This document shows positions 34,272-45,319 of a stretch of 64,000 nt of DNA, piece after piece; position 1 is the first letter of the stretch; each line of letters begins with the position of its first letter. The position numbers and the translations under genes are program-made. The notes beneath the pieces are model-generated. The model was not told the DNA's origin. It ran no database searches and was given only the letters and a program-made list of their open reading frames with translations. Source of the stretch: Ceratodon purpureus (Eukaryota; Streptophyta; Bryopsida; Pseudoditrichales; Ditrichaceae); assembly GCA_014871385.1 (NCBI GenBank), contig CM026426.1, positions 56,663,375 through 56,727,374 on the forward strand, written 5' to 3'.

Positions 34272-34470
34272 TGGCGCTGGCGCCAAAAAGGCTGCTTGCG
34301 ACCCACATTTACAGGATTCTCTTGTGATTCATTTCGTATCATTGGCTGTGTCATTTTAATGGAATCTTTTGCGATTCGAATCTTGATTTGTTGAATCTTT
34401 TGAGTTCGTGTTTGCTCTGCAACCTTGAAGCTGTGATATTTTTTAGCATTTGCATTTGGCGCCGGCGCCA
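34272..34470. repeat. Two TGGCGC-NN-GCGCCA palindromes, last of the series
   Basis: Perfect copies at 34272-34285 (spacer TG) and 34457-34470 (spacer CG). No further copy with both arms occurs in the remaining 29.5 kb. Confidence 0.85.
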
Positions 34471-35506
34471 GATGAAGTTTGAATTTGGAGCTCCTGTCTT
34501 GATTATGCAGCTGATTTTATCCGATCTAGTCGTTTTTGTTTTTATGAATGGTTCCGTGCGAACTAAATATTGTACTGGTTTTGGAGCAATTTGCTTGTAT
34601 GTGTGTTGGATATGTTATTTTGTCAGTTTCTGGTTATCAAACTAGGACTGTTGCGCACTTGGGATCTGAGCGTTATCTGTTAATTTATTTTCTCTTGGAT
34701 CTAAGTAATTCATACACGTTTATTACACGAATGACTATCCAGTCATGAGCAAGCTAATTTTTAATTTCGCTGTTTTTGTTGATGTCATGTTTGGCAATCA
34801 TTCTAATCTATCCTTCTGTTCATCAATTTTATGGATCTATTCTTTGCCGTAGCGGATCGTATGTATGTATTATTGTATGTACAGACTGAGTCTACACTGG
34901 ATGATATACATATGTACATTAGGTTTTCATCATCGTTGTATTGGACTGTACGCGTATACGGTTGGCACAGGTATAGTTCATTTACTCCTGGACGAATGTC
35001 CGATATCGTCCGCTTTTTTTATTGCACCACGTGTTGATTCTCACATATAACCTGGCAGTTGCCAGGTCTACACGCACTCCGAGTGGCGCACTTCGAAACT
35101 CTCTCCCCAGGGCTGGATAATTCTAATAGTATGAAGGAAATAAAAGAGAGCTAACCTATTTGCTGGTGGGGCACAATCTACGTTGACATGTAAGTGCAAC
35201 GACAGTATTTGTGAAAAACTGAAGTTGATTGCTGCCATGCCACCGTGGACTCAATTAAGAGCCTTCAGTTCAGTCACTTTCCTCTATTGGTACATGAGTC
35301 GAAGAAACAAGATTATTAGCAAGATTACTACCACCCGACACTTCCAACCATCCTAATATTCTCTCTTCCTAACCTGATCACAGACCTCAACAAAGTGAGT
35401 ATGCCTAGCGCAGTGCCGGCACGTCTCACTGTAATCACAGTCTCTCGTTCTATGCATGGTTATCTAAATCAACTTTTCATCCTTCAGTTCCTGGACACGT
35501 GTACCA

Positions 35507-35518
35507 GCTCTGATACCA
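35507..35518 (-). other. Possible LTR-retrotransposon primer-binding site
   Basis: The minus strand reads TGGTATCAGAGC, the 12-base complement of the 3' end of plant initiator Met-tRNA used as primer site by many plant LTR retrotransposons. The LTR would lie at higher coordinates, but no repeated LTR pair, TG...CA ends or gag-pol frames were found, so this may be a solo relic or chance. Confidence 0.3.
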
Positions 35519-36727
35519 AAAAGATGGTCACTTATTTCTCTCCACTCAACCGTGTGATTTTAATTAACAAGGAGACTGACCCAACTCAGGAAATGGTTCT
35601 CAGGCGCACCGGATTCAGAAGTGAACATATCAAGACTGAAATTCGACCCTAGCTTTTACAACCAATCAGAGTGTTCACTCTGACACAAGTTCCCCTTCCA
35701 CTTGACTCAATCACACTCACACAAGCCAGATTCAAAGAACGCACGTTTTCCAAGTATACCAAGTCGTTTAATTAACTCAAGTCTCACAAAGCAACAATCG
35801 GTCAAAGCCATGCACAGAGTTAAAGCCTTGCTGCGTAACTACCTCTGGGCGGGATCCGAGCATTCAGCCCGAACACGGGTCAACTGGAACGACTGTTGCG
35901 CGAAGAAGGATGTGGGAGAAAACCATCTCATTGACCCCCAACTTCCCAAGAAGCTACTTGCAGTCTCCTCTGCAAATGGATCCTAGTTACTTACTTACCA
36001 GGAGCCTCGAATTTGCAGCTATTCCTCCGGAATAAACTGTGGAAAACCAGCCCTGTCGTGTCACGACTTTCCGGGAATTCTAGTTTTACTTTGTTTGTAC
36101 ATTAAAAGTAGTAAAAAGCATTAAAAAAGTTTTCGAGTCTCCAAGGGGCCCTCCAAGGGAGTCCCGGGCAGTTGAAAGGTAGTCCTTTTTTCGTTGGGGG
36201 CAATCGGCCAACAGTGCTTGGGCAGGGTCAAAGTAATCATTATATCCTAGGAGCAGTCCATAGCACTTCAATAAAACAAAGTAGAATAGTGACCAGTACC
36301 AACCAACAGTCGTTGAAACCCGGATAAAATGACTATTAGCATTCTGCAAAGTCAATCCATTGTACCCCTCGGTCATTGTAATCTTGGGTTATAATATTCG
36401 AACATCCCCTATTTGATATATTTGATGGGAATTAAATAAGCCCCGCAGGCAAACTGGGGGCGGGAAATACCTCCACTAAAAAGGCGGGAGGTGCAAGCAT
36501 GGCATGTCCCGTGGCAGTGGCGCGCCAAATTGAGAGCTGTCTACAGTTATGAAAATTTGCTACAGCATTCTACTTGAAGTATGCTGTCAGTTCTATTCAT
36601 GCACCGTGTGTGTCGTATCTGCCCAATTTAGGAATGGAAAGTGCTGTTAATTTTATCGTTGTTCACATTTGTACGGTGTTGTGAGATTCAACTATATGTG
36701 TTATTGCTTTTTTTGTCGGATTAGAAG

Positions 36728-37399
36728 ATGGTGCTTCGAGATGTGACCAACACGTACGTGCCTTCTGTGCGTTTGGCATCGATCTACGCTCCAGTGCTTA
36801 AGCGAGGTCATTTGTTAGACGAACGCAGTTCACGTGCAGGATTTGCTGCAAGGAGGGCTAATGGGGAGAAGAACATCGACCTGTGGGTGGACGGGAGCTT
36901 ATATCTAGTCGATCCTGCAACAAGTTTGCATCCATGCTTTAGGACGTTGAAAGAGTACTTGGAATTCCTATGCCACGGCGAAGGAGGTATGCAGGGATAC
37001 ACAAAACGCTTGGGCAGTGCAGTCACGAGCTTGCAATCGACGGTCCGTGGTTATGAATTTGACATACATTGTCTTCGTCAGCAACATGAAGAATGTAGAC
37101 GCCATATTGACAATTTGAAGAGCACCGTGTCCTTGCTTGGGGAAGAGCGTGAAAGATTAGTGAGCGAACAGGTCAATTCAGAAGCCACATGTACAGAGTT
37201 GAGGACGTCACTTCTTGCTGCAGCGGAGGGATTTAGAGCAACGGTAGTTTCATTGCAGGCAGAGTTATCGAAATCAAAAACAGCGCGTGAAGATCTACAA
37301 GCAAAAATGAAATACATGGTTGAGACCCCGAGGGGTCTCCGCAAGCGCGTACACACGTCAAGCATGAAGAATGTAGACGAGCTCGCTCCAGGTTCTTAG
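36728..37399 (+). CDS. Coiled-coil protein or first exon of the downstream transposase-like gene
   Basis: ATG 36728 opens 223 codons. A globular first half (about residues 1-90) precedes a coiled coil (about 95-205, Leu/Glu/Arg/Ser heptad-like) and a basic tail. The frame closes with TAG at 37397. Small open stretches follow (37551-37585, between a TTGCAG acceptor and a GTAAGT donor), then the transposase-like exons, so it may be the N-terminal exon of that gene, or an independent partner encoded by the same element. I do not recognise the globular part. Confidence 0.5.
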   Translation: MVLRDVTNTYVPSVRLASIYAPVLKRGHLLDERSSRAGFAARRANGEKNIDLWVDGSLYLVDPATSLHPCFRTLKEYLEFLCHGEGGMQGYTKRLGSAVTSLQSTVRGYEFDIHCLRQQHEECRRHIDNLKSTVSLLGEERERLVSEQVNSEATCTELRTSLLAAAEGFRATVVSLQAELSKSKTAREDLQAKMKYMVETPRGLRKRVHTSSMKNVDELAPGS

Positions 37400-37738
37400 A
37401 CGTTTGTGAAATGCTTCGGTAGTTATGTTTTATAGTGCTGTTGCGGCTATTTACTTATCTGTGAGTGTAATATGGAAGCAGGCTGTTGCGAATTCATGGT
37501 TTTCTTATTTTGCTCTAAACAAGCGAACCAACTTGCTTGCTGCATTGCAGCAAGTCAATGTGGAGGACATTAACCAAGTGGTGCAGTAAGTATTTAATAT
37601 CTTCTTTGAAGGAGTTTATTTAAACAGGGTGTAAGGTCATTGATACCAGATGGACGCATGGCAGGATCAGAGAATGCTAAGCGTCGAAGGACTATATTGC
37701 GGGCTCAGATTCAACCTTGACTGGTCAGTCAACTGCAG

Positions 37739-40072
37739 CGATCAAACAAGGCACGGGGGGAGAGGAAAAGGCTGAACGGGGCAAGAGATTCACAAACTGC
37801 TACAGCACGCGCTATTGCAAGCGTTTTGTCTGCAGGTGAGGCTTTGAGGTTAGGAGAGCAGCCCAAGATGAGCCAAGCAAATGCGGCCGCAACCAAGAAT
37901 GTATTCAAAAAGATTCAAGGGGAGTTGAGTCAAGAAGTCATGCTGGGAGTGTGCGATGGTAACAACGTAACACATAGAGGATACCATGCACTCTGCAAGG
38001 TCATCAAGCACCGAGTGATGTCTGTAGCGCCTGAGCTGAAGCGATGTCTGTTGCCGTCTAGTAATAAGGTGGCGGAGTTGCGAAGGAGCATGAATAGCAA
38101 GTTGCCACAATTCATTGGAGAGTATCGTCACATAAACGGGCGCAGAGTGATTTCAGAGGCGAGGGTCGGTAAGAATGTGGTGAGATAGTCAAGGGAGGTT
38201 ATTCTAAATGAAAAAAACAACCTCTTTGCAGACATTAGAGTAGTTCAAAAATCAATGGTGTTGTTCTATGACATCACGGTTGAAGGTGAGTTCCAAAATC
38301 GAAATCTCTGTTTTGTCATTTATCGGAAGGTAGCGGGCTCTTGTTAATGTATTCTATGCTAAGTGCTGTTTATTACCTTGGTTTAAATCAGAGTTGAGGG
38401 GCGGGCCATTGATATTCGTGCTGAAGCTTGATGAGGCGGAAGTGCTGCACGGGAAGAAGTTTGAGCGAGTGAGCCTGACACTGATGAATCGAGCCCTAGA
38501 TCCAGAGATACAGAGAAACAATGATAAATATTTCTCTGTCCAGTCTGAGCAAGAGATTTGGCCAATAGGCTGCTTTCAGGTGGAGAAAGAATCACATGAT
38601 ATCTTGCGGTGGGTATTTGAACAAACAAGCTTTCCGGATATCATTAAAGCGCAGTCAAGCGGGGAACAACTTGATGTAGATGGTTACGGAAGTTATCTAA
38701 TTGAGTGGCATTTAAGTGCTGATATGAAGACCATCAAGTGTATGTATGGGCTACAGCATGGGCCGGCATGCAAGATGAATAACATATACTGTGAGCAGAA
38801 GCACGAACGTTTGAGGACGTGCACAAGTGCTGAAGCAGAGCAGACTGCTTCAGCACGTGGGAAAGGAACCTGGCAGGGAGGTTTGTTTGCTACAAGGATT
38901 CAAGGTGCACCATGCAACATCGACACACATCCGAGATGGAAACCTATACTGCCAATTCCTTTGAGCAAGACACACATATGTACTTTGCATGCACTGGTTC
39001 AAATTGTTGAGAAAGTGTTACATCTGCACTTCATGTTCGTCTGAAACATGCAAGAGGGGGAGAGGAAATCCGCAGCAATTGACGCTATGGAGAAAACAAT
39101 GTCTGCTATTGGTGTAGAAGGGTCGAACTGTGTGCTAAAGCAAGACCCGCAACTCTCTGGGAAAACAGGGAATGTTGTTCAGAAGCCGAGCCTTGGCGGA
39201 GTCTGTGCAAGCAAACTGTTTGGACCAAGTTCGTGGTCCGGAAATGATCGGGTTTGGAAGGACGTACTCGCTTCAGAATCAAATAACCTGGAAAGTGGGC
39301 AAGCAAGGGTGAAGCGCAGGCGAGTATGGGAGACTCTCGAGGCATTGCAGCCATACTTCACTGGCTTGGTTCTGACAGACGATCAGAGGAGGAACTGTAA
39401 ATCTGTCATTGAGAGTTTTGGGAGAGCATTTGTTGCGGCACATGGGGAGGGTCATGTGACGCACTATATCGTGAGTATTTCAAAGTGTTAACTGGCTTGT
39501 GTTGTGAGCGTTTTTGCTTATTCGTGGTTTAGGCTCGCTATGGCCTCAATGTAATTGATGCTTTAACAACCATGTTTGCTTTTTATACTATGTTTACAAG
39601 TTTTGAATTGACCTTGATCTTTTGTTGGCAGCACGTGTTGGTGAAGCACGGACCCTGGTTTATTGAACAGTATCGGAGTTTGTCTGTATGGAACCGCCAA
39701 GGAATGGAGAAATCGCACCATGCTGCTAAAGCATCTAGCCAATACCATGGACAGCATGGTGGGACAATAGCTAGGATGAGTGTTATCGTTCAGCAGTATG
39801 AGTTCAGGTTTAGAAATATACAGCACAGGTATGCTGCAAAGTTGCAAATGAGGACTTCGGCATCCGAGCGGGTGTTGCCAGATCCAGCAACCCTTGAATG
39901 TATGGCTAGGAGGCGTGAAGCATGGCATGCGTCTGGGGCAGGAACGGCTAGTGAGGCCTGGCATGAGAGTCGCACCCGCCAGGGCAGTAGATATGTGTCT
40001 CCTGAGGCAGCAGATATCGAAGAGACAAGTAGGGCACAAAAGCGGGTGCTAGTGAATCTCAGACTAGTGTAG
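37739..40072 (+). pseudogene. DDE transposase-like gene with RAG1/Transib-like motif order
   Basis: Exons about 37739-38285, 38392-39470 and 39632-40072 join in phase (GTGAGT donors, TTTAAATCAG and TTGTTGGCAG acceptors). The order is: GYHALCKVI and LPSSNKVAELR; a strand-like block with Asp (FVLKLDEAEV ... VSLTLMNRAL); a second Asp block followed by Cys ligands (HLSADMKTIKCMYGLQ...C....C); an LHALVQIVEKVL helix; and a final block HGPWFIEQYRSL then NRQGMEKSHHAAK. That D...D...QGxE order is the layout I associate with RAG1/Transib-type RNase H-fold transposases. Two in-frame stops interrupt it: TAG at 38186-38188 and TGA at 39042-39044. Both have coding on each side and are explained by single C-to-T changes. 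Terminal repeats were not found. The superfamily name is an inference; decayed-transposase status is well supported. Confidence 0.5.
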
Positions 40073-40529
40073 AAGATGTGACTGATATCACTTGATTTTA
40101 CTGAGAACTTTGATGTTAAAAACTGCTAAGCCATTCGAAATGAGAAGTTTTACACAAAATATTTTCTTTTTAGTCTATCTGTGGAGGTAAAATTTTGTGA
40201 AGTCCCATATCTTTGTCACTTTGAGGAAGTGGATGTATGTATTCGGCTGTCATGTTTCAATTCCGCTTTTTATGTGTAGCGGAATGCCCACCTAAGCAAC
40301 TCGAGAAGACTTTGATTGTGTGGAAACAAAGTACCCAAATCACTGGTAATCAGAGCAAGAATAGTTCACCTTTATAAGAACCTGAAACTTAATTCATTCT
40401 GGATTACTTCTGATTCATGTTTCACATAACTTCATTTTTCATTGTTTCGTTTGACCTCCACCCATAAAAGAAAAGGTCACCGTTATGTTTCTTACAAGTT
40501 TCATAATAACCGATACCGTTTTCACCCTT

Positions 40530-42150
40530 GCCATGCTTCAGTGCCTTTTTCTTTTATTTGGTTCTACTTGGGGAGCTATATCTCGCACAGTGATTAAGGT
40601 GGAATTAGTTCAAATTCATATTCAACTCAACCTCCAATTTTCATTCATCTATTTTTCATCCACCCTTAAAAGATAACATATGAATGTTTCCTTCAAATTT
40701 CAGTAATTACGAAAACTGTTTTGACCGAGCCTCCATGCTTCAGTGCTTTATTTTTTATTTTTATTTGGTTCTAATTGGGTTCAGTTCTGTTCACACTGAT
40801 TGGAGGTGTGTTCTTTCTTATTCATGTTTCATCGAATCTGGCTACTTCATTCATTCGTTTATCGTTCACAAAAGTTAAGGTCACTTTAATGTTTCTTCAT
40901 CCTTGCCATGCTTCAGCGTCCTATGGTTTAGATGCTTCAAATTGGATTGAGTTCTGTGCAAGCCGATTAAGGAAGAATTAGTTCTCATTCATGTTTCATT
41001 GAAACTTCAATTTTCAGTCATCTAGTTTTCATCCATCCACAAATGATGCACGTGCACTTCAATGTTTCCTTCAAATTTCAACAATTACGAAAACTATTTT
41101 GACCCTTGAAGTGCTTCAGTGTTTTTTTTTTCTTTTTTAGTTGTTCTAATTGGATTGAGTTCTGCGCCTTGAAAAAAGATTACCACTAAATGGGCTAGAA
41201 ACTGGGCAAAAAATGATTAATTGTGAATGAAGAAGTAACAAAGTAGCAGGATTTAATTCACAAGTATAATGAATTTAGAAATCTGTAGCAGATTGAATGG
41301 TATCTGAAGATAATAAACTGCTGAAACATACTTGTGTTCTTTGAAAAAGAAAGACATTAGACTTTGGAATATAAAGATACTTCTGGAAAGAACCTTGGAT
41401 ACTCAATTGCTTATATTGGTTTTAGAATTATACAAGACTCTGCTAATGGTTGAACAAAATTCTAAGTATTGAAAAAACAGTGATAGTAAAGAAGTTCCTA
41501 CAGAACAATTTACATCAAAATCTTCATATCCGGTAAAAGAACTCTTCAATGAAAATAATTTATAAAAGAAAAAAAATAAAATAAAAAAAGCACTCGATCT
41601 GTGCGGGCGTGTAAGCGTGGTGGGATGGGTGTCGGAGGGTGGATTCGAACCCGGCACGAGCACCCTGAGGCCGCCACGTCAGTTCGAATCCGAAGCCTCG
41701 GATCACCAAGCCACCAAGGCTTTGACGAGAGAGAATGTGTTCTGAGCATATTTATAACAGACCTTAGATCCTAAAAATCAAAAAAATTAAAAAATTAAAA
41801 AAGTTTGCGCTACCAACTGCGCATCGAAAGCGTGGTGGGGTGGGTGTCGGAGGGTGGATTCGAACCTGGCACGAGCACCTTGAGGCCGCCACGTCAATTC
41901 GAATCCGAAGCCTCGGAACACCAAGCCACCAAGGCTTTGACGAGAGAGAGTGTGTTCTAAGCATATTTATAACAGACCTGAGATCCAAAAAATTCAAAAA
42001 ATTAAAAAATTAGAGAGTTCTACTTTAGAACTTTAAATCTCGTATTCTGATTTATGCATAACTAATATGCATCTCCATGTTCCAAACTCAGGATTGCATA
42101 AAAAATTCGATTTTAAATTAGGCAATGGACACTAAATTGAACATAGAGTC
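40530..42150. repeat. Left arm of 1.6-kb inverted repeat
   Basis: Nearly identical, in reverse complement, to 58510-60140: 261-nt blocks are the same base for base (41403-41663 versus 58996-59256). Identity starts near 40530, is highest at about 41.16-41.75 kb and fades inward of about 42150. The arm contains degenerate ~200-bp subrepeats on its outer side and two tRNA-like modules on its inner side. It carries no gene. Confidence 0.9.
41585..41965 (-). repeat. Two tandem tRNA-like modules in the left arm
   Basis: Modules at about 41585-41745 and 41805-41965, read on the minus strand, each have TTATAAATATG, then TGGCTTGGTG (A-box-like), then GGTTCGAATCC (exact Pol III B-box consensus; GGTTCGAATCC is within GCCGGGTTCGAATCCACC). 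The T-stem is not complementary, so they are not functional tRNA genes; they resemble tRNA-derived SINE heads or Pol III cassettes. Confidence 0.55.
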
Positions 42151-43120
42151 CTTGCAAATCAGATTTTATGCTTAATAATCTTGTGTTTGCATATCTAACA
42201 AGCTTTTCACTAATCCAAATCTGGAATTGCAAAAGGTACTTCATTCTAAAGAAAAGGAATGTCCACCTGAATTTGAGCAAAGCAAGCAATTAACAAATAC
42301 TCGCAAAGCAGTGTTGAAGCTTCAACAAAGTGGACACCAAGCGTAAGTAACTTAAACAAGTCAAATTGTGGATCGCATATGCATATGTAAATCTGTAAAA
42401 ATCGAAGTCTATCAACACAGAAATTGTTTATCATCACATAAACATTGAAGTCTATCAACACATAAATTTTTTTCTAATTGTTGGTAATTTCAAGAACATT
42501 AAGTAATCAGCTCTGTACAAATGAGCTTCAGAACCAGAACATCAAGGCACTGCCTTACATGACCAAAAGGCATTCCCTTACATGCCCTCTACTCAATTCA
42601 CATCATTCATTGTAATACATAATTATAGCCAGTGATCAACCACTCGATAACAAAACTCTTTCAGTTTGTATATGATAGGAAGAAGGACATGCTGGTGTGT
42701 TCCAAAGAGTAGAGTCGAACTTGATCAAGACCCGAGTGCTTCAGATTCTTATCGATGTGCATAGATATTTACACTGAAGCATCGAAGAAGAATTAATGGT
42801 TGCTAAGCAATGCATCGCACACCAGCACTGACGACCATGAGTATACCTGCACGGCCACAAATCAAGGATAGAATTTCAGCCCTTCATGCTTACGAAGTGG
42901 ACAGATATTAGCAATTCAGAGAGTTCAGAATTGTGGGAAAAAAAGGGCACATTTTCAGATTCCATTGCAAAAAAGATAATACATTACGTGCACATGTGAC
43001 ATGCTGTTGTGCTAAGAAACGGAAGGGTCTAGTGAAGATCGAACTTCTATCTGCAGCTAGTCTTCTAAAAGTGTATGTATGCTATCTTTCAGCAGTAGCT
43101 AAAACTTCCTTCGTGGTCCT
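42151..43120. other. Non-coding region between left arm and RING paralogue C
   Basis: AT-rich with no credible frame on the minus strand. Plus-strand frames reaching into 43.1-43.4 kb are antisense shadows of paralogue C. Confidence 0.5.
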
Positions 43121-45319
43121 TCATGTTGGAGTAGTAGGATTTGCTTCTGCTGCAGCTGCACATGCAATGTTCACAATGTGTCTTAACTCGGTGGGATCCA
43201 CGGTTCCAGGAGGAGTTCCAACGATCAGCTCAAGTTTTGCATCTACGAGTGGGCTGCAGCAAAATGATGCCGTGTCGTGGCCTGCATTGTCGACTTTGGA
43301 AACTAACTTCTTCAGGGTATCACTTGCAGCAGCCTCTCTTCGCTTTCCGCAAGTCGTTGCTGTCGTGGCGCCGCTTCCTACTTCGACGACGTTGTTCTTG
43401 TGAACAGTTACTTCTTCACAAGAGGGTGCTTTAGTGGTGACACCAGGTGCATCGACACATAGTGGAAAAGCAGGCTCCACAGACATGTGCTCAAGCACTT
43501 CGTCATCGGGCCCATTTTCCAGCAGTGCTGGAAGACAAGCTCGCTTGGGGAAGGAGATCAGGGGTGACGGTTCATCAGTGGTCTTCCGCTTTGTGAATTG
43601 TGTCTTTGCTTCAGAGCGACTCAGCGGAGGTGCCCAACCTTCTCTCTTCACCGCTGCTGCAGCAGTGCGTGCGGTAGCAAAGTCAGACTTGAAGCCCCAT
43701 TGTCCCATCCAGCCAGCACATGGCTTGGCATTGCAGCCAGGACAGCGTGGTGAAGCATTGAGGGCGACCTGGAACAAACATATTGGGTGGAGAAGACATC
43801 CGCAAGGGAGGTTTGCTAAAGCCATGTCAGCCCAGTAGCGTCCGCACCCCATAGAGGGGAGGTGCGTCTTCAGCGGCACCACTTCTCCAAGGTTCACAGG
43901 AAATGTTGTATAAAAATGTTGTGGGCGTATACAACTCTCTTGAACTATGAGAACATCAATTTTTGCTTCAAGTATCTTAATGGACTCCTGAAGCTGCAGC
44001 AGCTGAGAACGTAAATTGGCGGCAGCTTCAGTCCAGTGCTTAATCTCAGGGTTTAGGGTCGCCAGGTTGGTAGACACGGCAACTGCATCCTCCATGAGTA
44101 CTCTCAGGCGCGCATCAATCACCTTCTTAGCGGCGTCATCCATCGAAGTCATTGCTTGCTTGGAATGTTGGATACCAGCGAACTCGTCCCACTTGGTCTG
44201 CTCCAACCGCTGCAACTCCTGTCGCCTAGATTCCCGCATTGCAAGCGCTATTTCAGCGCGCTCCAGTTCATCCTTCATCTTGATGAGTAATCCTTCTTTG
44301 AAATCCCGTTGCTTCAGCGGAGATGCGGATCCCTCTACGGTGGCGAGCTTCTGGCGTCCAGTGTCTGAAGTAACCTCAAGGGGTTTCTTCTTACTGCTTG
44401 CCGAGGCTGTTGCAGGAGTGGGCGGAAGCAGGTTCGGAGCTGGAGCAGGACCCTTGACCACCACACTTCGACGGCTCACAGGTGACTTCCGGATCGGCAC
44501 TTTGACTTTAGGCTCTGGAGCACGTAGTTGTCGCACAATACCTCCTGGATGCGGCACACCTCCCTCAGAGATGGTTTTTGCTGCCGCATTCTTCTCGCGT
44601 ACCACCTTATCGACTACTGCTCTGAACATTTTCAGCATCGCCTGGATCTGCTCACGCAAGCACGGCGGTGTGAGCTTCGCTGGATTCAGCACTGGACTTT
44701 TGAGGCGGCTCTGCGTACATAGAAGCAACAGTTAGTCTATGATGATATGATCCAAATCAACGAGGAGAAGATATACATCAAAATTAAGGAGACTTACTTT
44801 CGCTATCTCAGCAGCACCTTCGGCCCAGTTGATTTTCCAGCGTTTGGCATCAAGCATTAAGCCTCTGACAAATGCCGTGCCAAACTCGCCATTGTCTGGA
44901 GCTGTCCCCCCATAAACGCGTTGGTACATCCTAAGTGCCCTCGCTGCAACATCCTCTGTCATATGCCGCAATGGATGGCGATTTTCATTCTTGTTGAGCG
45001 GATAGGTGCCCACAATTGCTTCAAGTGGCAGGTTGTGCTCTTCCTTGAGTCGCTTGAATGGGACGCCGCTACCACATAGTCCTCCCACGTCAACAGAAAA
45101 ATCAGAGCTATAGCATGCGGCGTCTCCAAGCAGAAATGGAGCCACGCTTGTGAGGTGCTTCCGCATATTCTCACCCACTCCTCTGAAGTCGAATGCCTGA
45201 GCCCAAATCGAAGGATTGATGAAATCAGAACTCAAAGGTGCTTCAAAGGAGCTAGTCTCACTAGAACTCGCATGAGCTGCTGACACAACCACTCGTTGTG
45301 GCTTCTTGCTTTTCCCCAT
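43121..45319 (-). CDS. RING/coiled-coil protein, paralogue C, intact, 703 aa
   Basis: Exon 1 (45319-44798, ATG at 45319, donor GTAAGT) joins in phase 0 to exon 2 (44710-43121, acceptor ACGCAG). Exon 1 encodes the N-terminal helical domain shared by this family, with the signature VYGGTAPDNGEFGTAFVRG. Exon 2 begins with a linker rich in Lys/Pro, then a coiled coil (about residues 300-430) and a RING-like finger (LPCGCLLHPIC ... CPGC) ending in W..QWGF. The first CxxC of the RING is degenerate. About 180 residues beyond the finger are poorly ordered. This is the only copy in the window with no stop or frameshift. It is transcribed towards the left inverted arm. E3 ligase activity is possible but not assured with the missing ligands. 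Confidence 0.75.

Larger units (their letters stand above)
34043..36727. other. Intergenic region, mostly non-coding
   Basis: Short frames only. It holds the last two palindromes (34.27 and 34.46 kb), a possible tRNA-iMet primer-binding site at 35507-35518, and GC-richer non-coding stretches around 36.0 and 36.45 kb (including TGGCGCGCCA at 36.52 kb). It marks the end of the palindrome-rich part of the window. Confidence 0.5.

Noticed and set aside
36520-36529. TGGCGCGCCA as a further palindrome copy
   Set aside because: It lacks the 2-bp spacer and the second arm spacing of the 14-bp motif, so it is a different, shorter palindrome.
41403-41663. 86-codon frame present identically at 58996-59256
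   Set aside because: Identity follows from the inverted repeat; the frame is non-ATG, Phe/Leu-rich and crosses the tRNA-like module.
41585-41965. Functional tRNA genes in the arms
   Set aside because: The B box is perfect, but the T-stem does not pair and there is no acceptor stem, so they are called tRNA-like modules only.
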